Part shown: in pieces, positions 1-5,785 of the stretch
How positions within the stretch are numbered: the stretch's first letter is position 1
How the letters are laid out: every line of letters starts with the position of its first letter
NCBI GenBank assembly: GCA_030836365.1
Contig: JAURQB010000012.1
Location: 1 to 10,966 of the forward strand
From: Bdellovibrionota bacterium
Lineage (GTDB): Bacteria > Bdellovibrionota > Bacteriovoracia > Bacteriovoracales > Bacteriovoracaceae
DNA length: 10,966 nt
Direction of reading: 5' to 3'
The notes under the pieces: generated by a model
Told to the model about the DNA's origin: nothing
What the model saw: the letters and a program-made list of their open reading frames with translations, nothing else
Database searches by the model: none
Position numbers and translations under genes: made by a program

Positions 1-1166
1 CCTGGCCCGATGGAATCAACAGACAAGTACTTGATCCTTTTTATGAAGAAGTAGAGCAACTCCTATCGATCAAGCAAATTAACTGGGACCAAGTATCGAT
101 GATTGGTGGAAACTTTGCCAGACTTTTTTCTGATGCAGGCAAGAGTTGCGAGCCATGTAATTTTAACGTTGGTTCAGGTTGTGTTCACTGCGGTTACTGC
201 GAATCAGGATGTAGTTTTACAAATGGCAAACTCACATTAGAAACTGAGGTATTCTGGCCCGCAATGGAAACGGGTAATCTCACTCTTATTACTGAGTACT
301 CGGCAAAATCCATTAAGCAACTAAGAGGCGGTGAATATAGAGTTGACCTCGTTAAAACATCTAAGAACTCACTTCGATCGATGACGTCAAAAACCGTGAT
401 TGGTAAAAAAGTAATCTGTGCTGCAGGACCGATTGGTACGGTTCCTTTGCTTATTCGATCGACTCAATATTTAAAAAAATTATCACCGACACTTGGGAAA
501 TATATTTCCAACAATGGAGATATTAATTTTGTCTTGAAAATTCCTGATCACTACCCTGATCATTATGGGTACAAAAGTGACACAAGTTGCGGCACTATAT
601 CTTATGCATTTTGGGACAACCATCATGTGACAATGCATGCTGGAATGACCCCAATACAAGTCGCAGCTGGAGTTGATGTAAGACGAGAGGGCGGTCTTCC
701 TTGGGGCTTAGATCATAAGCATTTCATGAAAGAAAATGTTATTCATCGACTCATTCCCGCTAACGGTATGGGACCTGTCCCTAGCGATATGAGTATGGAT
801 ATTAACTTCTCTGGATTTGCTGACATTTCAAATCCTGTTTCTCCTGGACAAGAGAAGCATATTTATCTGATGTATAATTTACTAAAAAACCTAATGGAAG
901 AAGTTAACGGAGAGCTTTTATTAACTGGTAAAAAATATCCATTCGACCTAGGAGGAAATCATATTTTAGGAGGAGCACGAATTAGTAATCACATTGATTC
1001 CGGCGTTTGCAATCCTAAAGGTGAAGTCTTCAACTATTCAGGTCTTTACGTTTCAGATGCAGCATCAATTCCAAGCTGTTTATCTATTAACCCTGCGCAT
1101 ACCATTGCCGCCAATGCATTGAGGATTGCTGATGAAATAATGAAATCAGATGGAGATCAGATATGA
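1..1166 (+). CDS. GMC-family FAD-dependent oxidoreductase, 3' part (5' end outside window)
   Basis: The reading frame is open from base 3 with no stop, so the gene begins upstream and about 387 residues are visible. The N-terminal FAD GxGxxG motif is not in the window. The first visible residues (WPDG...LDPFYEEVEQLL) resemble the mid-part of cholesterol-oxidase-like GMC enzymes. A cysteine cluster CxxCGxCxxxC lies at 180-212, preceded by a CxxC pair. The C-terminal GMC signature is present: His at 960-962 in NHILGG, equivalent to HPLGG, and Asn at 1089-1091 in INPAHT, matching the family's catalytic His/Asn pair; the FAD-contacting segment LYVSDAASIP lies between them. These enzymes oxidise alcohols or sterols; the substrate here is unknown. 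The stop overlaps the next start as ATGA, so the downstream Tat protein is probably its translationally coupled partner. Family assignment is firm; specificity is not. Confidence 0.88.
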   Translation, partial: WPDGINRQVLDPFYEEVEQLLSIKQINWDQVSMIGGNFARLFSDAGKSCEPCNFNVGSGCVHCGYCESGCSFTNGKLTLETEVFWPAMETGNLTLITEYSAKSIKQLRGGEYRVDLVKTSKNSLRSMTSKTVIGKKVICAAGPIGTVPLLIRSTQYLKKLSPTLGKYISNNGDINFVLKIPDHYPDHYGYKSDTSCGTISYAFWDNHHVTMHAGMTPIQVAAGVDVRREGGLPWGLDHKHFMKENVIHRLIPANGMGPVPSDMSMDINFSGFADISNPVSPGQEKHIYLMYNLLKNLMEEVNGELLLTGKKYPFDLGGNHILGGARISNHIDSGVCNPKGEVFNYSGLYVSDAASIPSCLSINPAHTIAANALRIADEIMKSDGDQI

Positions 1167-1708
1167 TAAAAAAATTAAATAGAAGATCCTTAATTAAAGG
1201 TGCTGCAATATCAACCGCAATCTCCTCAACAGGAATTGTAAATGCAAGAGAAAATAATCCTTACCAGGAACAGACGTTTGAAGCACTAATAGAAACAATC
1301 GTTCCTGGAAAAATGAATGACCCCCTTGGACACCCTGGCTCAAGCGAGGCAGAGTCTATCAAATACTTATGGAAAGTGGAGCGGTCAAAACTTCTTCCTG
1401 TTCCATTCGGTCTAATTCGTGGTTTGATTTCAACTCTACTAAACGTTAAGTCATATACACGCTACCGGAAAAAATTCGCAGATCTAACACAACTTCAAAG
1501 AGAATTAATAGCTGCAAAAGTGGAGCAAATTCCAGGTGTTCCTCTTTTTTACCGAGTTATAAGAGCACCATTTTATACCGGCGCTGTTAACGATGTTGGC
1601 TTTAAGTATTTTGGCTATCCTGGCCCCAATAATGGATACAAAAATTTTAGTTTTAAAGAAGAGTTAGCGCCCGCCCACCCGCGTACTGTTAATGGGAATC
1701 TTCCTTAA
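1163..1708 (+). CDS. Tat-signal small subunit, gluconate 2-dehydrogenase subunit 3-like partner of GMC oxidoreductase
   Basis: This 181-aa protein starts with a twin-arginine signal: NRRSLIKG with Arg7-Arg8, then a hydrophobic run and a likely cleavage after VNA near residue 28. The mature N-terminus reads QTFEALIETIVPG...DPLGHPG, which resembles the start of gluconate 2-dehydrogenase subunit 3 and related small subunits (the 'VP' segment followed by a Pro/Gly-rich turn). The rest has no cofactor motif that I recognise. Such subunits are known to carry a signal-less flavoprotein partner through the Tat pathway. The ATGA overlap with the GMC oxidoreductase gene supports the same arrangement, giving a periplasmic two-subunit dehydrogenase. 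A cytochrome subunit, often third in such operons, does not follow here. The Tat motif is clear; the family call is moderate. Confidence 0.7.
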   Translation: MIKKLNRRSLIKGAAISTAISSTGIVNARENNPYQEQTFEALIETIVPGKMNDPLGHPGSSEAESIKYLWKVERSKLLPVPFGLIRGLISTLLNVKSYTRYRKKFADLTQLQRELIAAKVEQIPGVPLFYRVIRAPFYTGAVNDVGFKYFGYPGPNNGYKNFSFKEELAPAHPRTVNGNLP

Positions 1709-1763
1709 TATAAGGTCAAAAACATTCGTCATTTTAACTACTTGGCTGTCAAGCTATTTCAGT

Positions 1764-1793
1764 TTGACTTGTGTAAGCACTTGTAATTATGCT
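1764..1793 (+). promoter_or_regulatory. possible sigma70-type promoter for the 1846 gene
   Basis: TTGACT at 1764-1769 is followed after 18 bp by TATGCT at 1788-1793. The predicted transcript would begin near 1800, downstream of the ATG at 1789. That is one reason to prefer the later start at 1846. The -10 match is only fair (4 of 6). Confidence 0.35.
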
Positions 1794-1845
1794 TATTTTA
1801 AAACTTACAACACCTTCAACTTCGTACTGGTGTAAAATACCCTTC

Positions 1846-2334
1846 ATGGATTACTTCCTGCGAGACCTCGAGACGTTCGTCGAGTCCGGCAACTTCTCCA
1901 ACTCAAATTACTACTTGAGTAAATACTCAAAGGAGGATTACGTGACTCTTTTTGAGGTTCTTAAAGATTGGATTTTTGACGGGCTAGAACAACATTTACC
2001 CAATGAAGAAATCGAAGACAACGCCCACCTACTCGTCTCCTCGTCTTTGGTTTATTGCTCATGGATTATCACGCACGTACTTAAGAAAGGTGTTAATGAT
2101 CATTCATATAACGCCAGAAAATTAAAATATATTTTCTCCAAAACCGAATTAGATAATAAAGTTGAACTAAATTTAATAGAAGAGTTTTTGATCTCTGGCA
2201 TGGGAATGGCCATCAGCCAATGCAGTGAAATTTTAAGTATCCCTAATAATGAAATTTGTCACATGGTTGTCAGTCTAAATTTAATGATGACTGAACACAT
2301 GATTTCTCATGATAAAGAGCAGCGAGTCGCTTAA
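1846..2334 (+). CDS. hypothetical helical protein, no family recognised
   Basis: The frame is open from an ATG at 1789, but I prefer the ATG at 1846 (162 aa). The 1789 start overlaps a candidate -10 box and has no ribosome binding site, and the segment before 1846 is Thr/Ser-rich and unlike the rest. The protein looks soluble and alpha-helical, rich in Leu, Ser and Asn, with no signal peptide, membrane segment or metal motif. It has two scattered Cys-Ser pairs, and a Met-rich stretch (SGMGMAIS, LNLMMTEHM) near the C-terminus. A third possible start, GTG at 1942, has by far the best Shine-Dalgarno (AGGAGG, 5 nt spacing) and would give 130 aa. The gene converges on pdxH with 13 bp between stops. 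I cannot assign a function; coding status rests on length and plausible composition. Confidence 0.6.
   Translation: MDYFLRDLETFVESGNFSNSNYYLSKYSKEDYVTLFEVLKDWIFDGLEQHLPNEEIEDNAHLLVSSSLVYCSWIITHVLKKGVNDHSYNARKLKYIFSKTELDNKVELNLIEEFLISGMGMAISQCSEILSIPNNEICHMVVSLNLMMTEHMISHDKEQRVA
1901..1944 (+). promoter_or_regulatory. internal Shine-Dalgarno with GTG and two competing hairpins
   Basis: AGGAGG (1931-1936) sits 5 nt before an in-frame GTG (1942-1944). Just upstream, TTGAGT (1915-1920) can pair either with ACTCAA at 1901-1906 (8-nt loop) or with ACTCAA at 1925-1930 (4-nt loop), the latter abutting the Shine-Dalgarno. The codons AAG GAG GAT (Lys-Glu-Asp) could produce this sequence by chance, so its use in translation is uncertain. 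Confidence 0.3.
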
Positions 2335-2347
2335 TAAATGAAAGAGT

Positions 2348-2926
2348 TTAAGGACTCAAATATTTTAGTTTCCACTCACCGTCTACCTTCGAATAAACAT
2401 TTCTCTCATGAAGGCGACTCTCGTGCTCCTGCCAAAATTCAATTTTATGAATATCTACCTCTATCCCCCCCCAATGTTCAGGACAAATGGGGTCTTTGAC
2501 GGAATACTCTTTTTTCATTTCTTCAAATTTAGCACGTAAATCGTCGTATGAAGAAATCTCTTGTGACTGCTGAGAAAGTATCGCGCTTATTCGTGAACCA
2601 ACAGGCCTTGAATTATAATAAGCTTCAGAAATTTCGCGAGATGTTTTAGACGCCCTACCTTGTATCCTTATTTGTCGTCCCAGACTATCCCAAAAAAAGA
2701 CAATGGATACTTTTTCGTTAGTAAGAATATCCTCACCTTTTTTAGATTGGTAATTCGTAAAAAAAACAACTTTATCACCATTAAATTGTTTTAATAAAAC
2801 CATCCGAGAGTCACTTTGATGATTCTTATCTACTGTTGAGACGCACATCGCATTCCAATTGCCTTCAACTTTATCTTTTGCCTCATCTAACCAAGTTTTC
2901 AATCGTTTTATTGGCCCTGTGCTCAT
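2348..2926 (-). CDS. pdxH: pyridoxamine/pyridoxine 5'-phosphate oxidase
   Basis: The product (192-193 aa) oxidises PNP/PMP to pyridoxal 5'-phosphate with FMN and O2, the last step of vitamin B6 synthesis and salvage in the cytoplasm. Family blocks, numbered from the first ATG, are in order: SRMVLLK (41-47), TNYQSKKG (58-65), FFWDSLGRQIRIQG (78-91, FMN contacts), SRPVGSRIS (107-114), HWGGIEVDIHKIEFWQ (152-167) and RLHERNVY (172-179, with the substrate-binding Arg and His), ending in LSP where the family usually has RLAP or RLSP. It is a little shorter than the about 218-aa E. coli enzyme, missing part of the N-terminal extension. Two ATGs are adjacent (2929 and 2926). GAGGG lies just upstream, and its spacing (1 versus 4 nt) favours 2926. 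It diverges from the YkgJ-type gene, and a TACAAT on the minus strand at 2964-2959 could be its -10 box. Confidence 0.95.
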   Translation of the reverse strand: MSTGPIKRLKTWLDEAKDKVEGNWNAMCVSTVDKNHQSDSRMVLLKQFNGDKVVFFTNYQSKKGEDILTNEKVSIVFFWDSLGRQIRIQGRASKTSREISEAYYNSRPVGSRISAILSQQSQEISSYDDLRAKFEEMKKEYSVKDPICPEHWGGIEVDIHKIEFWQEHESRLHERNVYSKVDGEWKLKYLSP

Positions 2927-2941
2927 CATGCCCTCACTTAT

Positions 2942-2971
2942 TTATTGATCCATAGGTTATTGTAGTATAAT
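2942..2971 (+). promoter_or_regulatory. promoter of the cysteine-cluster gene, probably giving a leaderless mRNA
   Basis: A perfect TATAAT lies at 2966-2971. The best -35 candidates are TTATTG at 2942-2947 (18-bp spacer) or TTGATC at 2945-2950 (15 bp). Transcription would start near 2978, about 3 nt before the ATG at 2981, leaving no room for a ribosome binding site; none is present. Confidence 0.55.
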
Positions 2972-2980
2972 GAACTCTAC

Positions 2981-3577
2981 ATGTTAGAACAATTGTTACC
3001 AGAGCTTTTTAAAAATCAAAATGATATTTTTCATCGACAGCGCCGGCGTGCACTTGTTAATGAAATGAATTCACTCGAGGACAAAAAACTCTCCTGTGCT
3101 CAGTGTGTTGGGAACTGCTGCACCTTTACCTCCAATTCAATGAGAGTCACTCCATTGGAGGCCGTGGAGATTCTTCTTTTCTTACAAAAAGAAAGAAGGC
3201 TTAATCAAGACCTTATCAATCAGCTTGAAACTAACGTTCTCGAATTTAGACTTGATAAAGAAACACTCTTCGGAATTAAGAAAAACTACACATGTCCATT
3301 TTATCTTGGGAAATGCAAAGGATGCTCTATTTCTAGATGGTCCAAGCCATACGGATGTCTGGCCTTTAATGCAACAGAGGAAAACGTCTTGGAAGGTAAG
3401 AGTTGTCAATCAAATCAAAGCCTGCTCGAAAAACGAGACAATGAATTTAAACAATTAGAAGATTCGATGAACTCTTATATAAAAAAGGTATTCCACCTAC
3501 CATGGGAAAAAGAATCTATCCCCATCGCTTTACTCGAATTAATAAAAAAGGGTGAACTACGTCCACCCTTAGATTAA
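2981..3577 (+). CDS. YkgJ-family cysteine cluster protein (CxxCxxxCC, zinc/iron-chelating type)
   Basis: This 198-aa protein carries the cluster C39-x2-C42-x3-C46-C47, followed by RVTPLEAVEIL. A second group follows, C105 in YTCPF, then C112, C115 and C126 in KPYGCLAFN. This order (Cys cluster, T..E, CPF, Cys, RP..C) is the pattern of the YkgJ/UPF0153 'Fe- or Zn-chelating' family, whose biochemical role is not well defined. There is no signal peptide or membrane segment, so it should be cytoplasmic. The N-terminal 38 residues are basic and helical (HRQRRRALVNEM). The ATG at 2981 lies only 9 nt after a perfect -10 box and has no Shine-Dalgarno; the next in-frame ATG (3065) also lacks one. It converges on rplY with 16 bp between stops. 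The last 10 codons also hold an apparent terminator for rplY on the other strand. Confidence 0.85.
   Translation: MLEQLLPELFKNQNDIFHRQRRRALVNEMNSLEDKKLSCAQCVGNCCTFTSNSMRVTPLEAVEILLFLQKERRLNQDLINQLETNVLEFRLDKETLFGIKKNYTCPFYLGKCKGCSISRWSKPYGCLAFNATEENVLEGKSCQSNQSLLEKRDNEFKQLEDSMNSYIKKVFHLPWEKESIPIALLELIKKGELRPPLD
3541..3570 (-). terminator. intrinsic terminator of rplY, inside the end of the convergent gene
   Basis: Read on the minus strand, AAGGGTG (3570-3564) pairs with CACCCTT (3554-3548) across a 9-nt loop, followed by an almost pure T run (TTTTTTATT). On the plus strand the hairpin is followed by AGATTAATTA, not a T run, so it is oriented for rplY. Confidence 0.65.
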
Positions 3578-3593
3578 TTAAATTTGCAAGAAA

Positions 3594-4232
3594 CTAGGCT
3601 GCGTCTTTTTCTGCTGCCACCTCTTCTGCTGCTGGCCCCTCTGCTTCAACAGCTTCAACCTCTTCAGCCGCTGGCGTCTCAATGCTTTGAACTCTTGGAT
3701 GGCTACAACTAACGAGAATTTTTGTCATATCCTCTTGAAGAAATTCAAACTTATATTGCCCCGCTATATCCTCCACGTGAATGGAGTCCCCAATGTTCAT
3801 TTTAGAGACATCAACCATTAATCGGTCAGGAAGATCCGCCGGTAAACCTTTAACTGTAATTTCATGGAAGTTTTCCTTAAGGATTCCTCCTTCCATTTGG
3901 CCAAGCGCTTTCCCTGTAAATTCGATTGGAATATGCAAGTGGGCAACCTCATTTGCGCTCATTGCATGAAAAGAGATGTGAACTAGTCCACTTTGAAGCG
4001 GACCTCTTTGAAGCTCTTCTATACCAACGAGATACTTATCTTTTCCTTGAACATTTAATGTTAATTTTGTCGCGTGAGTCGCCAAGCATTTTCGTAAGTC
4101 TTTTTGAGCAATAACGATATTTATTGGCTCACAACTTTTTCCATATACACAACCAGGAACCCAACCGTCTTTTCTCAATTTTTTTGCACTATCATCATGA
4201 TTTCTTGTTTTAGCGTTAAGAATAAAATCCAT
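3594..4232 (-). CDS. rplY: 50S ribosomal protein L25/general stress protein Ctc
   Basis: This 212-aa protein binds 5S rRNA in the large ribosomal subunit. The N-terminal L25 domain (about 1-95) shows the family opening: NAKTRNHDDSAKKLRKDGWVPG, the conserved basic and Gly-rich stretch, then VYGK and LVHISFHAM. The C-terminal TL5/Ctc beta domain (about 98-185) contains IPIEFTGKALGQMEGGIL, ITVKGLPADLPD and the I-D-VS-M-IGDSIHVEDI segment. This makes it the two-domain Ctc form rather than the short E. coli L25. The tail (186-212) is a low-complexity Ala/Glu extension, common in this family. A good GGAGG precedes the ATG by 5 nt. The usual neighbours prs and pth are not adjacent; instead it lies downstream of a secreted protein gene on the same strand, with a 94-bp gap that contains no clear promoter. 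Confidence 0.95.
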   Translation of the reverse strand: MDFILNAKTRNHDDSAKKLRKDGWVPGCVYGKSCEPINIVIAQKDLRKCLATHATKLTLNVQGKDKYLVGIEELQRGPLQSGLVHISFHAMSANEVAHLHIPIEFTGKALGQMEGGILKENFHEITVKGLPADLPDRLMVDVSKMNIGDSIHVEDIAGQYKFEFLQEDMTKILVSCSHPRVQSIETPAAEEVEAVEAEGPAAEEVAAEKDAA

Positions 4233-4326
4233 TTAATCCTCCATCAAATTTGCGATATAAGTTTTTCGGAGGAAATAAAAGAAACTATTTTTAATTTTAT
4301 TCAGAGAATAACGAAGGGAAAATTTT

Positions 4327-4692
4327 TCACCACCGAACGCCATCACCCTGGACATCAACCTGAACCCATTCTCTGGTGCTTGTTTCAATATCAATGCTTC
4401 CCCAGTAATTATCAAGCTCCTGAGGGCTAAAAACCACTTCGATGTAACAATTCTCTCCGGGTGCTAAAATGCCTAAACAGTTTTCATTTAAATCAAAAGC
4501 ACTAAAATCAGCATTTAAATCGACATTTAAAATTTCGACCGAGAACGGGTGATTATTCACTAATTCAAAATCCATAAACTCAGATTCACCAATTTCAACT
4601 TCCCAAAAATCGATGTAAGACTCACTTGGCTCGATTTCGGCAAATGAGCTTAGACAAAATGTTATCAATCCTAAAAGAACTATATACTTCAT
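4327..4692 (-). CDS. small secreted protein with a single ASH/choice-of-anchor-D-like domain
   Basis: This 121-aa product begins with a typical Sec signal peptide (MKYIVLLGLITFCLSSFA, cleavage near residue 18). The mature part is one Ig-like beta-sandwich of the ASH/HYDIN/choice-of-anchor-D type. It shows an F-x-x-VEIGES pattern, then VNNHPFSVEILNV, DFSAFDLNENC (C72), LAPGENCYIEVVFSP (C82) and a final GSIDIET strand. C72 and C82 fit the paired cysteines seen in secreted members. It is very acidic. Such domains usually act as adhesive or scaffolding modules in larger exported proteins; a free-standing single domain is less common and its partner is unknown. AGGAG lies 5 nt before the ATG. It diverges from the QueD-like gene and runs in the same direction as rplY downstream. 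Confidence 0.8.
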   Translation of the reverse strand: MKYIVLLGLITFCLSSFAEIEPSESYIDFWEVEIGESEFMDFELVNNHPFSVEILNVDLNADFSAFDLNENCLGILAPGENCYIEVVFSPQELDNYWGSIDIETSTREWVQVDVQGDGVRW

Positions 4693-4715
4693 AACAACTC
4701 CTGATTATAGTCATC

Positions 4716-4744
4716 TTGACTTTATCTTCACCTAACGATTAAAC
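4716..4744 (+). promoter_or_regulatory. possible promoter of the QueD-like gene
   Basis: TTGACT at 4716-4721 is followed after 17 bp by TTAAAC at 4739-4744, placing the start near 4751 and leaving about 25 nt of leader. The -35 box is good and the -10 box weak. Confidence 0.35.
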
Positions 4745-4775
4745 GAAATAATACACTTTTCATCAAGAGGTTATC

Positions 4776-5225
4776 ATGAATTCGAGTCTTTTCACTTCAA
4801 CAAAACGATTTATTGGCTTTCCTTGTACTCACCGTCAATGGCTAGCAGACTCTCATTGTAAATTTATCCATGGTTACTCAAGAGAGTTTTATTTTGAATT
4901 TCAAAGCTCTGAACTGACAAAAGAAGGCTGGATTGTTGATTTTGGCGGCTTAAAAGAAGTCAAATCATGGCTTGATGATATGTTTGATCACACATTTTTA
5001 GCATCTGAAAATGACCCTCACATGGCACTTTTTGAAGAAATGGATCAAAAAGGAATCATTCAACTTAGAGTCCTGCCAAACGTCGGCATGGAAGGGACAG
5101 CAAAATATGTTTTTGACGTCGTTAACGAAATGATAAAAAAACAAACTGATGGAAGAGCTTGGGTAAAACTTGTCGAAGTTAGAGAAAATGAAAAAAATTC
5201 GGCGATTTACTTACCCGAAAAATAA
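4776..5225 (+). CDS. 6-pyruvoyl-tetrahydropterin synthase/QueD-like protein, HGY variant
   Basis: This 149-aa protein belongs to the 6-carboxytetrahydropterin/6-pyruvoyltetrahydropterin synthase fold family; QueD converts dihydroneopterin triphosphate in queuosine synthesis. Recognisable elements are GFPCTHRQW (H19), C28-KFI-H32-GYS, GWIVDFGGLK (51-60), FDHTFL with Asp71-His72, and VREN near the C-terminus. Compared with E. coli QueD, the catalytic Cys, the Asp-His pair, the late Glu and two zinc ligands (H19, H32) line up, but the second His of HGH is Tyr34. The sequence resembles a distinct subfamily with an HGYSR-type motif, so queuosine function should not be assumed; no other queuosine gene is in the window. 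The start at 4776 is preceded by AAGAGG with 6-nt spacing. Its stop is 1 bp from that of the convergent gene. Confidence 0.82.
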   Translation: MNSSLFTSTKRFIGFPCTHRQWLADSHCKFIHGYSREFYFEFQSSELTKEGWIVDFGGLKEVKSWLDDMFDHTFLASENDPHMALFEEMDQKGIIQLRVLPNVGMEGTAKYVFDVVNEMIKKQTDGRAWVKLVEVRENEKNSAIYLPEK

Positions 5226-5226
5226 T

Positions 5227-5604
5227 TTAATTTTGAGCGAACCTTCTCAAGTCGCTTTTTTTAATGGAAACAGAACAATAATCCCTGCCTCTAGTGGAAT
5301 GCTTCCTCATTCGAAAAGTACGCATGTGAAGATACTCAACAATGTTTTCTTTCTCAAAATCGCCTTCAACCCCTAAGTTTAATGAAACAATATCTTCTAG
5401 CTCTGGCCGACTCATTTGAGGACAAGTTGTTGCAATAATTTTTTGATCTAGCACACAAACGTCCTTGGTATTGGAATTATCTTGTTTTAATACAGAACCT
5501 TCAACGCACTGAACGAATTTAGTGATTTCTAAAGTTTCGCTTCCATACGTATTGAACATTAGTGAAACCAAGAGACAAAAAATTGGATATTTGATTTTAG
5601 TCAA
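5227..5604 (-). CDS. small secreted protein of unknown function with four mature cysteines
   Basis: This 125-aa product has a Sec signal peptide: a short basic start, then a hydrophobic core, with likely cleavage around residues 21-23. Four cysteines remain in the mature part (C33, C50, C61, C110), suggesting two disulfides in a periplasmic or extracellular protein. The C-terminal third is strongly basic (Met-Arg-Thr-Phe-Arg-Met-Arg-Lys-His and later Lys-Lys and Arg-Arg). I recognise no family. The start is a TTG at 5604; the only nearby ATG (codon 16) lies within the signal core and would destroy it. The ribosome binding site is poor (GTGAG). The 3' end of the gene contains the hairpin that seems to terminate the QueD-like gene on the other strand. 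Confidence 0.65.
   Translation of the reverse strand: MTKIKYPIFCLLVSLMFNTYGSETLEITKFVQCVEGSVLKQDNSNTKDVCVLDQKIIATTCPQMSRPELEDIVSLNLGVEGDFEKENIVEYLHMRTFRMRKHSTRGRDYCSVSIKKSDLRRFAQN
5233..5262 (+). terminator. likely intrinsic terminator of the QueD-like gene, inside the convergent gene
   Basis: AGCGA (5236-5240) pairs with TCGCT (5252-5256) across an 11-nt loop and runs into seven T's (5256-5262). A competing stem, TTGAG with CTCAA (5233-5237 and 5246-5250), is also possible. The stem is short, so efficiency is uncertain. Confidence 0.45.
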
Positions 5605-5785
5605 TACAAACTCACTAGAAAAATTTAAACTATTGCTTAAAATTAATACTTTAAAAGATTATAGCAATATATACGGTCATTAAATTTTGAGGACTTATAA
5701 GTATTTATTAAATCGTGGTAAGCGATATTATTGCCAACAATTTGAGCTAAAATAAATATCTTAACCTGACAGCCTGGAGGTCTCT
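5605..5785. other. AT-rich intergenic region with inverted repeats and a possible promoter
   Basis: No ORF with a credible start is visible. TATTGCT (5631-5637) and AGCAATA (5663-5669) form a 7-bp inverted repeat with 25 bp between. ACTTATAAGT (5693-5702) is a perfect 10-bp palindrome. TTGCCA at 5731-5736 could be a -35 box for the SRAP gene, with a weak -10 near 5754-5759. GGAGG at 5776-5780 is the SRAP ribosome binding site. Confidence 0.4.

Noticed and set aside
1741..1753. CTTG/CAAG hairpin after the Tat protein gene as a terminator
   Set aside because: A four-base-pair stem without a T run is too weak to call.
2344..2357. GAGT/ACTC hairpin between the unknown gene and pdxH as a terminator
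   Set aside because: The stem has only four base pairs and no T run follows on either strand.
3182..3458. Overlapping small ORFs on both strands within the cysteine-cluster gene
   Set aside because: They are shadows; the main frame carries the family's conserved cysteines throughout.
4233..4415. 60-aa minus-strand ORF directly before rplY
   Set aside because: It overlaps the ASH-domain gene in another frame, its start has no support, and the sequence looks like a frame shadow plus leader.
4704..4709. TATAAT on the minus strand just upstream of the ASH-domain gene
   Set aside because: If used as its -10 box, transcription would start near 4697, cutting off the good AGGAG ribosome binding site at 4702-4698; no matching -35 was seen.
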